Of a DNA stretch of 64,000 nt, positions 24,841-34,289 are shown in pieces (position 1 is the stretch's first letter; each line of letters begins with the position of its first letter). The notes beneath the pieces are model-generated. The model searched no databases. It saw nothing but the letters and a program-made list of their open reading frames with translations, and had not been told where the DNA came from. The translations under genes were made by a program, and so were the position numbers. Where the stretch lies: assembly GCF_004363655.1 (NCBI RefSeq), contig NZ_SNZH01000003.1, forward strand, positions 392,305 through 456,304. Reading direction: 5' to 3'. The stretch comes from Tahibacter aquaticus. Lineage in GTDB: Bacteria; Pseudomonadota; Gammaproteobacteria; Xanthomonadales; Rhodanobacteraceae.

Positions 24841-25308
24841 TGATGCGTACCCCGATAATTTACATCTACACTTAAAAAATGTTGAGCGCAATGAGGGGCG
24901 ATTGCGTGTGTCGTCCGCAACCAGCGCTGCCGACTGACAGCGCAGGCTCTCGCCCGACGATCGTAGTGGCCTAGCCGGTTCGGGTCACTCCGGACAACAC
25001 CTTGGCGCCATCGTGCTACAAGCGCGCTCGCACCAAGGGGAATGGCGGCCAGCGAGAACGCCGCCGGCGATATGGCCGCTGGCGGGACCGTCCGACCTGT
25101 GCGCACCGGCGTTTTGGTTTCAACCGCCCGTACGGTGTTTGCGCACGTCCGATTCAGCCTCGCCTACGACGCGGTAGAGCTTCCCGGCTAACCGCCCAGA
25201 ACCTCGCGCGCTCGCGTGGATTCCATCGGCCCAATTTCGCCGGAGGCAGCGGGCGGCTAGCACGGCACCAGACGCCATTCGCAGATGCGCTCGCCGCCGA
25301 TGTTAATG
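24841..25308. other. intergenic with short repeat fragment
   Basis: About 470 bases between two minus-strand genes; it holds the promoter of the DUF4874-type gene. A segment near 25004-25034 (GCTACAAGCG then CTCGCACC) matches the end of the lipoprotein gene at 38.64 kb and the debris at 22.83 kb. No gene seen. Confidence 0.4.
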
Positions 25309-26634
25309 CTAGTAGCGGAAGCCCAGCGCCGCTCTCCACAATTTTTCGTTCTCGCCCGTGATGCCGTCGCGGCCGGTGGTGTAGGACAGATCAATACCGA
25401 CGAGCTTGGCCTTGTCGAACGTGTAGGAGAACACGGAGGAGAACTGGCCGATCGAGCGGTAGGGGCCGCTGAGCGCGTAGAACCATGTCTCTTTCGTGGT
25501 CCACGTCCAAGGGTAATTCTCACCACCCCCACTCATAGAAAAGCCCACTTGGCCGCCCAGCCGTTCGTAGTCTCGGCTTTCTTCGGGCTTGAGCAGGCCG
25601 CGGTCGGTGTAGTTGCCATGGTTGAAGCGAACGTCCAGCAGGACCTGGTACTGAACGTCGCCGCCAGGATTGATGGGGGCGTTGATTCGCTGAGGGAGTA
25701 GGGGTTTCCACATCAGCGATGTCGTGAACAGACGACTGTCTTTGCTTACATCCCACAGTTCCTGCGGCCGGATGCTCCACCAGTAGCCCATGGACTTGGA
25801 CCACGCCGTTCCTTCGAAGGCGATGCCCACTTCGCGCTCGTTCTTGTCAACTTTGGGCAGCGATTTTTCCGCCTTGGTGATGTTGCTGCGTATACCCCAG
25901 TAGGGAACCAGCTCCATTCGGCCCGACCAGCCCTTCAGCGGGACCAGGGGACGGTCGCCGACGGGGATGGCAACACCTACCACGCCGGAGACAACCCGGG
26001 TCCGTTTGCCTTTGCCGTCGTCCTGGGTCAGCGACAGCGTTGCCTTCTCGACCGGTGAGAACGCGTCTGCGCCTTGAGGTTGTCGATTGCGGTCGATGTA
26101 GAGGTCGTCCGCTTTCCCGCGAACCCGGAACGACAGCGCGCCCAGCCCGGATCCACGCTCCGTTTTGTCCACCACCGCAGGCGGCGGAGGTGTTTCGGGC
26201 GGCTTGCACCCGATTTCCGGGCTGGCCAAGGCGAACACTTCGCTTGGCGATTTGCCCTCCATGGTTTTTTCGATCGTGAAAGGCGGGAGCAGTCCAATGC
26301 TCAGGGTGACGAAGCGCATTCGTGCACTGTTCAATTTTCCACTTTCCTTCTCGCACAACGCGCGTAGACCGGCGGGAAGCGACGCTTCCTCGCAGAGCTT
26401 TGGGCCGAGTTCGATGACGTAAGCGGCAGCGTTGAGAGCCCATTCGGGGTGAGCACCGCCCGCCCATGCGATCAGCAGCGGGTTCACCTCCGCGTCCTCG
26501 AGCATGCCGGTTGCGAGAAGCGGCTTGCTGGCAACTTCCTTCTCGCAGATGAGCTTGGGATTGATCTCAGCTGCCGCATCCATGCTTAGGCCGACGATCA
26601 GGGTTGCAAAAAAAATGCGCGTGATTCGAGTCAT
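25309..26634 (-). CDS. outer-membrane beta-barrel protein
   Basis: A 441-residue protein, ATG 26634, with a signal peptide (ITRIFFATLIVGLSMDAAA). Residues 20-160 form a helical periplasmic part with a Pro-rich linker (KPPETPPPPAV). From about residue 165 alternating amphipathic strands occur to the end (ALSFRVRG, GVVGVAIPVG, GYWWSIRPQELWD, QYQVLLDVRFN, LVGIDLSYTTG), finishing LWRAALGFRY: the C-terminal aromatic strand recognised by BamA. I cannot name a substrate. A partial copy of residues about 280-312 is present at 38.4-38.6 kb. Confidence 0.75.
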   Translation of the reverse strand: MTRITRIFFATLIVGLSMDAAAEINPKLICEKEVASKPLLATGMLEDAEVNPLLIAWAGGAHPEWALNAAAYVIELGPKLCEEASLPAGLRALCEKESGKLNSARMRFVTLSIGLLPPFTIEKTMEGKSPSEVFALASPEIGCKPPETPPPPAVVDKTERGSGLGALSFRVRGKADDLYIDRNRQPQGADAFSPVEKATLSLTQDDGKGKRTRVVSGVVGVAIPVGDRPLVPLKGWSGRMELVPYWGIRSNITKAEKSLPKVDKNEREVGIAFEGTAWSKSMGYWWSIRPQELWDVSKDSRLFTTSLMWKPLLPQRINAPINPGGDVQYQVLLDVRFNHGNYTDRGLLKPEESRDYERLGGQVGFSMSGGGENYPWTWTTKETWFYALSGPYRSIGQFSSVFSYTFDKAKLVGIDLSYTTGRDGITGENEKLWRAALGFRY

Positions 26635-26664
26635 ATCAGCTCCCCTAAAGAATCACGACCGTTG

Positions 26665-27216
26665 CTACTCAATGTTCGTGCTGATGTCCGCCGCGGTGTC
26701 GAATCCGTTGCGTGTGAAGTTGCGCTGGTAGAGGTCCAGGCCTCCAATCTTTTTAGCCGGGTCAAACCGGTAGGGCGGAACCGAGTTTGCGAGATCGTCC
26801 CGAACGCCAGCGATAAAGATCTCGAAGGAGAGAAGGTCCATGCCGTAGTCTTTCTTGAACGTTCCGTTCAGGGCGACTTTTTCGAAGACATGGGGCCAGC
26901 CCTTTTTGAGGCGGGTCGCCATGCTGGAAAGGATCGCCTTGTCTTGCGCGAACTGCTCCTCCCACGTCAGCGTCGAGGCAGGCACTGCGGCCGTATCAGC
27001 CGTGAGCGCATGAACAGTTGCCAGAACATGAAGCATGGAAAAGACGCCGCCACTGTTCACGGCGGTGTTGGCTGCAACTAGGTGGCTAGTGGAAGCAGTC
27101 ATTTCCGTTGACTTTTTCGTCGAAGCACGGCCGGACTTGCTGCTCGCGGTCTTTTTCGTACGTGCGGCTGGTTTGGCGGTGGATGCAGTATTTTGATGAT
27201 TTGGCTTGCGCGGCAT
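26665..27216 (-). CDS. hypothetical protein with histone H1-like N-terminus
   Basis: A 183-residue protein. ATG 27216 follows GGAG and is preferred over upstream starts. Residues 1-40 are Lys/Ala/Thr/Ser-rich (KPAARTKKTASSKSGRASTKK), like the basic tails of bacterial histone H1-like or DNA-binding proteins. The C-terminal 130 residues are a separate, ordered domain (TWEEQFAQDKAILSSMATR, YGMDLLSFEIFIAGVRDDL) that I do not recognise. It lies 30 bases upstream of the outer-membrane gene in the same direction and may be co-transcribed with it. Confidence 0.6.
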   Translation of the reverse strand: MPRKPNHQNTASTAKPAARTKKTASSKSGRASTKKSTEMTASTSHLVAANTAVNSGGVFSMLHVLATVHALTADTAAVPASTLTWEEQFAQDKAILSSMATRLKKGWPHVFEKVALNGTFKKDYGMDLLSFEIFIAGVRDDLANSVPPYRFDPAKKIGGLDLYQRNFTRNGFDTAADISTNIE

Positions 27217-27768
27217 GATGGACTCCATCGGTATGCGGAACGAATTCGCGTGTCGGCTTCGGCAGCCAATCGGTCGGATTTGAAAAGTCTTCCGAAGAAA
27301 ACAGTGGCGTTGAGCCGTCACTCCTCTCACCCTCTGACTATTTGCCGATGCATCCTCGTCAGGCTGATCCGCCAAGCTTGTTCAGCAAGGTCAGCGCGCC
27401 GGATTCTGGACGAAATCGGTTTGCGGCCCGCGCCGCGTTGCTCGAAAGCCTGCAGGCGGGCGGCTAGGTTTTTCGGCGCAAACATGCTTTCGATCGCTCT
27501 CAGCGGTCAACACCGCATCGACGAATTCGCCGGCGAGTTGTTCGTCGTAGCCCGTTTTGGCGCCACGCTGGCCAATGCGGCAGCGCGGCGCCAGCACGAA
27601 AAGAGTGGAAACGCGGTCAAGCGGACCTGCATTGAATGCGGATGTAACTGGATGCCGCGCACGCTGCAGCGCGGCCGAGTGCCCCGGATGGTAGCGGGCG
27701 CCCGGCGGCTCGATCTGAGCCGGCCTGGAGCGAGCAGCGCCTCGTCCAGATGAGCGCTGCTCGCTCGT
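27217..27768. other. intergenic, no gene supported
   Basis: About 550 bases. Open frames on both strands are Arg/Ala/Ser-rich and lack starts with ribosome-binding sites. It contains the promoter region of the minus-strand gene at 27216. Confidence 0.35.
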
Positions 27769-29094
27769 CTACTTCTCTGCAATTGCGCTAAGACGGATCT
27801 TCGCGAATTCCAGCCCTAGCACGAGGCGCTGCTTGTTCGCGTCGTCCAAGCGTTGGACGGCTACCGGATCAACGTGCTCGTTGCCGATTTGCGCGAGAAA
27901 CCGTTCGACAGTGTCCGGACTGGCGCTTACCACGCCACCAAGCAGGATGCGCTCGAGCGTGTCGGCAACGACGCGCTGTTCGCCCATGCGCTTGCCGATA
28001 CTCTCCCACAGGTACGACAGTGCATCCTTATCCTGACTGTTTCCCAGCAGCTGGATTACTCGGGCGCCGTCTTCCCCCGTTTCGCGTATGTATTCGACGA
28101 CCGACTGGAACACTTTCTGACGGCCGGCCGCGCCCATGAGCCAGTTGGCGACGTTGATCGCATACTGCTCAACATGCAACCAAGCCGGCGTGAAGCGCAG
28201 GCGCACGGCGTTCTCGTCCGTCCAGTGGTGAAAAGTCGAGTCGACCACGATGTTGCCCCAAGGCGAGTCCGCTGGAGCTTCGTACGCCGACACGACGGGG
28301 TACGAGGCGCAGTCGATCGGGTTGTTTTCGCTGTTGAAGACGGAGCAAGCCGAGCGCGCAACGATGCGCGGCATCGGTCCTGAACGGTATTCGGCTGCCA
28401 ATGCAGCCAGCTCACTGCCTACCGAAGCAGCGTAATCGTGGAGCTTGCCTTCGTGCGCGTGGTCCGGCAAAAACCGGATCGCCGTCTTCCGGCTGCCCTT
28501 GACTGGCAGCTGCAGCAGTTCATGTGGGGAGCTGTTGGGCTCATGGAGCACCCAGATGGGCTTCGGCAGGGCATCGAAGTCATCTCGGTCCTCGCGTCCG
28601 TCTGCGGCGTGTTGCCCGCGGCTGTACAGATCGCGGTCCGCCGATCGAATGGTCGATTCGATGTTCATCGGGCGTTGCTCTGTCGGCGCCCGCACGCCGC
28701 TCCACGTGCGCATGTTCGCTGCCCTCGGGGGAAGCTCCCCGCACAGACCGGAACCGATCGCTACGTGGTCGCCGGTAGCGAAGACGCCGACCCCCATGTC
28801 CATGCGCACCTGGATCAGCGCGGATTCCTCTCGCGTGAGTTTTACCGTCGGTTCTTGACCGTCGCACAACGCTGTGCCGAAGAACCAGAGTTCATCGGCG
28901 TTACCGATCAGGTCTTCGTTGATCAAACCGGGGCGGTACACGTGCACATCGACCTGGAAACGGTAGCCGAACCCGCGCCAGTTGCGCACAGTATCGAGCA
29001 GCGCGTTGAACGAGTACTCACCGTCCGCTGCGTTCGGTTCGATGAACACGACGATGTTGACCGGTGTCAGCCGGTCCTCCGGATAAAAAATCAT
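27769..29094 (-). CDS. ThuA-like / class I glutamine-amidotransferase-fold protein
   Basis: A 441-residue protein. ATG 29094 (MIFYPEDRLTPVN) lies behind GAGGGGAA. The N-terminal half has the flavodoxin-like layout of ThuA/GATase1 proteins: strand NIVVFIEP, strand FQVDVHVYRP, ADELWFFG, a helix, then GVGVFATGDHVAIG where the nucleophile elbow of the fold normally sits (no Cys there, so not a classic amidotransferase). Further on, WGNIVVDSTFHHWTDE resembles the end of this fold in other bacterial proteins. The last 130 residues are helical. It is cytoplasmic (no signal peptide) and the last gene of the sigma/anti-sigma/CHAT operon. Confidence 0.6.
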   Translation of the reverse strand: MIFYPEDRLTPVNIVVFIEPNAADGEYSFNALLDTVRNWRGFGYRFQVDVHVYRPGLINEDLIGNADELWFFGTALCDGQEPTVKLTREESALIQVRMDMGVGVFATGDHVAIGSGLCGELPPRAANMRTWSGVRAPTEQRPMNIESTIRSADRDLYSRGQHAADGREDRDDFDALPKPIWVLHEPNSSPHELLQLPVKGSRKTAIRFLPDHAHEGKLHDYAASVGSELAALAAEYRSGPMPRIVARSACSVFNSENNPIDCASYPVVSAYEAPADSPWGNIVVDSTFHHWTDENAVRLRFTPAWLHVEQYAINVANWLMGAAGRQKVFQSVVEYIRETGEDGARVIQLLGNSQDKDALSYLWESIGKRMGEQRVVADTLERILLGGVVSASPDTVERFLAQIGNEHVDPVAVQRLDDANKQRLVLGLEFAKIRLSAIAEK

Positions 29095-29157
29095 GGAAAT
29101 TCCCCTCAAGGCTGAAAGCCAAAACCTCAGGTCGATGCGGTAAGCCACGCCGATCCC

Positions 29158-29574
29158 TTAGGGGCGTTTGCCATCCCACTGGCCGGTGCTGCTTTCGGAC
29201 GCTCCCTTGCGAGTAGTAAGGCCGGAGATCGTTTCATCGCCGCCGGCGATTTTCAGCTCGGCTCTGATCGTGTAACGGGCTCCGTCCGTGAACGTGCCGG
29301 AGACTTCATCGCCGGCAGCATTGAGATCGAGGTCCCCGCTGAACTCGACCATTCCGCCCCGGATGCACGTGTAACGCGCTCTGCGTGGGTTGACCGGGGG
29401 ATTCCGCTCCTCGATCCTGACCAGATCGTCGACTTGTTCCACGACTCCATCGGGAGTCGGTTCCACGACTCCATCGTCAACCGCGACCGAACTGCTGATC
29501 TTCCATTCGCCAAGAATGCTCATGGTCTTCTCATCGCTGAATCGCCGCATAAGCGCGGCAATTTCAGAGTGCAT
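29158..29574 (-). CDS. small hypothetical protein of the CHAT operon
   Basis: A 138-residue protein from ATG 29574, only 17 bases after the CHAT gene stop; AGGAAG lies a little further upstream than usual. The first 20 residues are helical, the rest beta-rich (ILGEWKISSSVAVDDG, YTCIRGGMVEFSGDLDLN, VSGTFTDGARYTIRAELKI), suggesting a lipocalin-like or small beta-barrel fold. A 17-bp direct repeat in the gene (29436-29452 and 29459-29475) encodes a duplicated DGVVE segment. It could be a substrate or partner of the CHAT protein; this is inferred only from position. Confidence 0.6.
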   Translation of the reverse strand: MHSEIAALMRRFSDEKTMSILGEWKISSSVAVDDGVVEPTPDGVVEQVDDLVRIEERNPPVNPRRARYTCIRGGMVEFSGDLDLNAAGDEVSGTFTDGARYTIRAELKIAGGDETISGLTTRKGASESSTGQWDGKRP

Positions 29575-29591
29575 GGGCAATGGGCTTCCTC

Positions 29592-32500
29592 TCACCCCCC
29601 TGTGCGAAGGACGGAATACCCTGCCCAATTGCGCATGTGGCGCGTTCCACCGCTGCGCAATGCCTCGCGCTGCGCTCGCGCAACGGCCTCGCCAAGATCG
29701 ACCGGGGACCTGTCGAGTTCCGAATACACCTGCTCGGCGAAGCGCGCCGCTCGGCTGTCGTCGATAGGCCACGACGCAGCGATCACGGCGCTAGCGCCCA
29801 CCTGCAGGAAGAGGCTGGCCAGCGACGTAGGCGGCTGCGTTTCGAACAGCCGTCCCGATAATCCTTCGCAGACGTTGACGAACACCACCGTGGGCGGACG
29901 ATCGCCGAACTGCAACGAGTGGCCGGTCACGAACGTGAAACTGCCGGGCACCGACGCAGGCAACGCGAGTGCGGCCGCGTAAGGATGCATGCCGCTGGCA
30001 ATACCATGTCCGGCCACGTGCAGCATCCATTGCGCAGTGCTTGAAGGCGACGCCACCGCGCGGGGATCTCCACTGAAAACGCGACGGCCGCCGAGCACGC
30101 GTTTCATCGATCGCATTTCCACCGACACGGCCGGCAAGTCGGCCAGAACGATGCCAGAGCGGAAGATGGGATCTCCTCCTTGCTGTGCAACTTCGAACCT
30201 GCCACCGGCCTCACTCCCCCAGACCACCACCGGGAACTCCGGAGCCAGACCGGCCGGCAGTAACTGCGAGGGGAGCGACGGGGGCCTGCTCAGCAGCTCG
30301 ATGCTGCTGTGCTCAACCCAGAGTTCGCCGTCGGGTTTGCGCAGCGCCGCAAACGGGATCAGGTAGGACGGCCCGTCCGGCACGATCAGCACGCGCCGGC
30401 TGTGCCCCACGGCTATAAGCAGCGGGGCCAGAACCGTCGACAGCTGTTCGAACGACGATCGGTCCTGCCGGCTCACGACGTCCTTGATCGGTGCAATCAG
30501 TTCAGCCCGTCCCGGCAGCGTGACCCAGCGCGTCGCCGTCGCTGTGCTCACCCAGGCGCCACTCGCTCGCGCGCCAAGGCTCAGGCCCACGACCACATCG
30601 TCGGGCCCCAGTGACGCCCTTATCTCGGCCAGTCCAAGCGCTGGACGCGCCGATTCGGCACCGTGTGCCCGCCGCGCATCGAGCTGCGACTCGATCACCT
30701 CAACGCGCTGGGCGATGCCCGTCAGCACATCAGGCGGTGTTGTTCTTGCTACCGAGCTGCCCGTGTTCTGCTTGCCCGACAGCTGCATGACCTTGGCGCG
30801 TAGCTCGTCGAGCAGTTCAACTTCGCCCGCAGCGACCGGGGCCTTCGCCGTTGCATCCGGGGCGCGGGCGTACTTCCATTTGAGCGTCCAGGCCTGTTGC
30901 AGGGCTGCATCCCTGACCACATCGCGGCCAAGGAGAATCTCCATGGCCTCGTCCAGCAGCTCGATGCGGCGGTCGTAAAGGTTGGCCGCAAGCACAGGAC
31001 TGCTGGGTACACGCTCTCCGCGCTGCAGTTCGCCGAGCGCGCGTTCGATTTCAGTCAATGCCGCGTCGTCGTCGCCGGCGCGGCGTGCGATGCGTGCCAG
31101 GAGCAGGCGTGCGGCCGACAAACCGTCAATCTCGCGCGTCTGGCTGCGCCATTCGATGGCTTGCTGCGCGTAATGGCGGGCCTGCACCAGATCACCCGTT
31201 CGCAGCGCCACGCGGCCTCGAAGCGTCGCTACGCGCGCCTGGTACGAGCGTCCGGCGTTGATCTTGAGCTGCGCTTCGCACGCAGCAAGTGCGGCATCGC
31301 GACCGGCGGTGTCGCCGAGCGCATCAAGACGTTCGGCCAGCAGCATCCACTCCTGTCCTGCCACGCCGTTGCGTCCGATCTCGACGTAGTACTCGGCGAC
31401 TTCCCGGTGCGCCGCCGCCGCGGCTCGGTCATCGGTTTCGATCAGTGCCAGGGCCGATCGCGCGCGCGCTATGGCACCGCGATCTCCGCTCTCTTGGGCA
31501 ACTCGGACTGCCTGTTCGAGGTATTCGCGCGCTCGTGCCGGCTCGCGCAGTTCGCTGTAGATCAGTCCGCGTAAATTGAGCACATAAACCGTGCGCAGGC
31601 GGTCGCCCAGCGCCTCGAAGATCTGCTGCGCTTCGAGGCTGTGTTCCAGCGCATCGGGCCAGGCACCGATCTTCGATTCGTAGTTGGCGAGATTGAGCAG
31701 TACCAGCCCCACGTTGCTGCGGTCCTTGCTGCCCCGGCGCAGTTCCAGAGCTGCGCGGTAGTTCTTGAGCGCCAGGTTCGGTTCACCCAGCGTATCGGCC
31801 GCCGCCGCTAGATTCAGCATGGGCGCTGCTACATGGTTGGGCGCATACGTCCTGAATTCCGGAATCACCGCGATATAACAATCCCGAGCTGCAGCCAGCT
31901 TGCCGTAGCTGTGCAGGACCAGGCAGCGGTTGTTCTTGGCCGAAACCCATTCGTAAGGGTCTTTGCGATCGCGGCCGTAGCGCACGGCGTCGGCGAAGGC
32001 CCGATCGGCTTCGTCGAGGCGATCGAGCTCGCGCAACGATAGGCCCTTGCCGTTGTTCGCACGGGTCAGCCATTCGGTGTGGCTCTGCGGATCGAGGCCG
32101 CGCATGAGCGTGTCGTAGGCTGCAAGCGCTTCCTCGTGCTTGTCCATTCGACGTAACAACACGGCGTTCCCGAACTGCAGAAAGCGCAGCTCTTCGGTGC
32201 TGCCGCGCGCCGCAACGACGCGCTCAACTTCGCGCAGCTTCGCGAGTGCACGCGCCAAGCTTGCCGCGTCGTCTGCACCGCTGTCGTAGTACGCCTGAGC
32301 CCACTGTTCCCAGATCACCCGAGGCCAACGTTTACCTTCGTCGCTTTCGAGCGCGAACGCGCGCGCGCGATAGTCCAGCGTCGGCGCACCCAAACTGCGT
32401 GCGCGCACCGTCAGCAGGCAGCGCTCTGCGACGACCACGATTTCTGAAGACCACGGTCCTGAGGGCGAGTTGCGATCGTGCGCGTCCTTGTCGCAGCGCA

Positions 32501-32753
32501 CAACAACGTCGATGCCCCGCTGCTCGACCACGACCACCAACGGTCCGGCCGCTGCATCGATGAGGAGTCGGTCTTCACTGTCGCCTGGCACGCTACGCGC
32601 AACGCGACTGCCGGCGCTCAGTACGGGGTGTTCGGCTGCCTCGGCGAACGTCGTCAGCACCGGCATTATAGTAAACACCAGCAACGCCAACGCCATTGCA
32701 GCGCGCGCCAGCGGCGACGCCTCAGGGCACGCCTCGCTTCTGCTTATCGCCAT
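29592..32753 (-). CDS. secreted TPR-CHAT (caspase-like) protein
   Basis: A 1053-residue protein; ATG 32753 follows GAGGGGG. A signal peptide or membrane anchor is near residues 17-40 (AAMALALLVFTIMPVL). Residues about 120-620 contain many tetratricopeptide repeats. The C-terminal 320 residues are a CHAT domain: strand DDVVVGLSLGARASGAWV, RRVLIVPDGPSYLIPFAAL, then the catalytic His near 911 (WMLHVAGHG) and Cys near 960 (VVFVNVCEG), and SAVIAASWPIDD. Both dyad residues are present, so peptidase activity is plausible. It belongs to an operon led by an ECF sigma factor and anti-sigma factor. Export would place it in the periplasm, unlike cytoplasmic TPR-CHAT proteins of CRISPR type III-E. Confidence 0.88.
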   Translation of the reverse strand: MAISRSEACPEASPLARAAMALALLVFTIMPVLTTFAEAAEHPVLSAGSRVARSVPGDSEDRLLIDAAAGPLVVVVEQRGIDVVVRCDKDAHDRNSPSGPWSSEIVVVAERCLLTVRARSLGAPTLDYRARAFALESDEGKRWPRVIWEQWAQAYYDSGADDAASLARALAKLREVERVVAARGSTEELRFLQFGNAVLLRRMDKHEEALAAYDTLMRGLDPQSHTEWLTRANNGKGLSLRELDRLDEADRAFADAVRYGRDRKDPYEWVSAKNNRCLVLHSYGKLAAARDCYIAVIPEFRTYAPNHVAAPMLNLAAAADTLGEPNLALKNYRAALELRRGSKDRSNVGLVLLNLANYESKIGAWPDALEHSLEAQQIFEALGDRLRTVYVLNLRGLIYSELREPARAREYLEQAVRVAQESGDRGAIARARSALALIETDDRAAAAAHREVAEYYVEIGRNGVAGQEWMLLAERLDALGDTAGRDAALAACEAQLKINAGRSYQARVATLRGRVALRTGDLVQARHYAQQAIEWRSQTREIDGLSAARLLLARIARRAGDDDAALTEIERALGELQRGERVPSSPVLAANLYDRRIELLDEAMEILLGRDVVRDAALQQAWTLKWKYARAPDATAKAPVAAGEVELLDELRAKVMQLSGKQNTGSSVARTTPPDVLTGIAQRVEVIESQLDARRAHGAESARPALGLAEIRASLGPDDVVVGLSLGARASGAWVSTATATRWVTLPGRAELIAPIKDVVSRQDRSSFEQLSTVLAPLLIAVGHSRRVLIVPDGPSYLIPFAALRKPDGELWVEHSSIELLSRPPSLPSQLLPAGLAPEFPVVVWGSEAGGRFEVAQQGGDPIFRSGIVLADLPAVSVEMRSMKRVLGGRRVFSGDPRAVASPSSTAQWMLHVAGHGIASGMHPYAAALALPASVPGSFTFVTGHSLQFGDRPPTVVFVNVCEGLSGRLFETQPPTSLASLFLQVGASAVIAASWPIDDSRAARFAEQVYSELDRSPVDLGEAVARAQREALRSGGTRHMRNWAGYSVLRTGG

Positions 32754-32771
32754 CGACGCCCCCTCGGACAG

Positions 32772-32789
32772 CCAGTCAGTCTGGACTGG
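32772..32789 (-). repeat. small hairpin in the leader of the CHAT gene
   Basis: CCAGTC (32772-32777) and GACTGG (32784-32789) form a 6-bp inverted repeat ending 18 bases before the start codon, next to the ribosome-binding site. A further ACTGG copy lies at 32794-32799. It may modulate translation; evidence is the sequence symmetry only. Confidence 0.3.
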
Positions 32790-33024
32790 CACGGACTGGT
32801 GTACTTTGGCACAAGAAGATCGGGTGTCGTAGACGATCGTTCCTAAAGCGTACGCGGCCTACCGTCCGGCTTTGTCTGCAGAGCACCCGAACGCCGCGGG
32901 CTCCTCGATCTGTAGTCGGCGACGGGCTACTGAACGTCGTCGTCCATTTAAGTATGCTTTGTGCGCTCGGTTGCGGTCTGGGGTTCTGGCGGAAGGCGTG
33001 TGCTAGAATCTTGGCAGCCAGTCG

Positions 33025-33669
33025 CTAGTGCACGAGTTCGACGGTGTAGCTAGCACGCACCTGTCCGTCGCACGCGACGCTGACCTCCAAATTGCCCGGT
33101 GCGAGACGGGTAGCCGGCACGCTGAAGTTGGCGAAGCCGTAGTCGTCCGGAGACGCTAGCGCTTCCAGCACGATACCGGACTGGGAGACACGTACCAGCG
33201 AGATACAGCTGGACTCGGTCGTCACGGGCACGCTGAGCACGATCTGCCCTTCGACCGGAACACGCAGCTTTCTAACCTCACGATCGCTGCCACGTATACG
33301 ATCAACGGAAAATAGGGTGGTCGGAACCAGTCCTGTCGATTGCGGTACCCACAGTCGACCAAGACCCATGCCCACGGCCAAGAGCACGCTGGCCGCAGCG
33401 AGCAGAGGAAACCAATGCGGTCTGCGCGTGCGTCCGAGTTTGGGCGACGGAGCCGCCGTATCGACTGGCGTCGTGAATACGGCGGAACCCTGCGCTGGCA
33501 ACGCGGCGTCTGAGGATCCGAGAGCCATCCGTAAGGCCGTATCGGCGTCGACCAACTCGGCCAGCTCCGGGCGTTCGATCATCAGGACTTCGAACGCCTC
33601 GGTGGCGGCCTCGTCCATCTCACCGTCCAGGTAGGTGCGCAGGAGGTGATTGTCGAGCGCAGAAATCAT
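33025..33669 (-). CDS. membrane-anchored anti-sigma factor-like protein
   Basis: A 214-residue protein whose ATG 33669 overlaps the stop of the sigma-factor gene (ATGA). Residues 1-50 (NHLLRTYLDGEMDEAATEA) look like the short helical sigma-binding domain of anti-sigma factors, without the usual zinc-finger HxxxCxxC. A transmembrane segment lies near residues 84-103 (WFPLLAAASVLLAVGMGLG), and the C-terminal 105 residues are a beta-rich extracytoplasmic domain (IVLSVPVTTESSCISLVRV). Together with the upstream gene it should sense an envelope signal and release the sigma factor. Confidence 0.75.
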   Translation of the reverse strand: MISALDNHLLRTYLDGEMDEAATEAFEVLMIERPELAELVDADTALRMALGSSDAALPAQGSAVFTTPVDTAAPSPKLGRTRRPHWFPLLAAASVLLAVGMGLGRLWVPQSTGLVPTTLFSVDRIRGSDREVRKLRVPVEGQIVLSVPVTTESSCISLVRVSQSGIVLEALASPDDYGFANFSVPATRLAPGNLEVSVACDGQVRASYTVELVH

Positions 33670-34289
33670 TCGGACCTCGATCTGCCGTTGAATGGGAGAG
33701 TAGGCGATGCCGTTTCTCTCATCTTGCTGCGGTTTTCCAGCATTTTCTCTCGAAGTCGGTCACGCATTCTCGTTCGGGCGCGAAAAATTACTTTGTCAAA
33801 GTGCTCGGCCGTCAGTTGCAGCCGCTGCATGAGGTCGATCTTGTCGACGCCATCAATGTAGAAGCCCGTCAGTAGGTCCCGGTCGCGCTGGGCCGGTAGT
33901 TCGGCGAGCACTTCGTGCGCTATCCGACGCAATTCGTCCTCTTCACAGAGTTCCAAAGGTGTGCGCGGTCGTTCCACCCCAACCGAATCCTGCTCGGGCA
34001 GGGTATCGAGGGGGATCGGCTGTACCTTGCGGTTGGCGGCGTAGACCATGTGGCGTGCGCATTGATGCATGTACGCAGCGAGTGCCGCGGGCTGACGTAG
34101 ACGGCCTTCACGGATAGCCAGCATCACTGCGATCAGCACGTCTTGGGTTAGATCGTTGGTGAGTGTGGGATCGTGCGTCATGCGCAGGATCAGCGCGCGG
34201 ACGCCAGGCAAGCGCGCCACCGCGTCGGATTCCGAGATCTCAACCGCAGATGCGTGGGTTTCCTCCCTGCCGTCAGCGCCACCTTCCAT
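33666..34289 (-). CDS. ECF-type sigma-70 family RNA polymerase sigma factor
   Basis: A 207-residue protein. ATG 34289 (MEGGADGREE) has AGGGG ten bases upstream. Region 2 is seen near residues 25-90 (LILRMTHDPTLTNDLTQDVLIAVM, LAAYMHQCARHMVYA) and region 4 near 135-195 (LAELPAQRDRDLLTGFYIDGVDKIDLMQRLQLTAEHFDKVIFRARTRM split over two helices). It heads an operon with its anti-sigma factor, the TPR-CHAT protein, a small protein and the ThuA-like protein, so it probably controls that set and itself. Confidence 0.85.
   Translation of the reverse strand: MEGGADGREETHASAVEISESDAVARLPGVRALILRMTHDPTLTNDLTQDVLIAVMLAIREGRLRQPAALAAYMHQCARHMVYAANRKVQPIPLDTLPEQDSVGVERPRTPLELCEEDELRRIAHEVLAELPAQRDRDLLTGFYIDGVDKIDLMQRLQLTAEHFDKVIFRARTRMRDRLREKMLENRSKMRETASPTLPFNGRSRSE

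Noticed and set aside
27193..27753. 186-codon plus-strand frame
   Set aside because: Arg/Ser-rich composition; overlaps the start region of a better-supported minus-strand gene.
29436..29475. Possible short repeat array (two 17-bp copies) considered as CRISPR-like
   Set aside because: Only two copies, inside a coding frame, encoding a duplicated peptide; not a CRISPR array.
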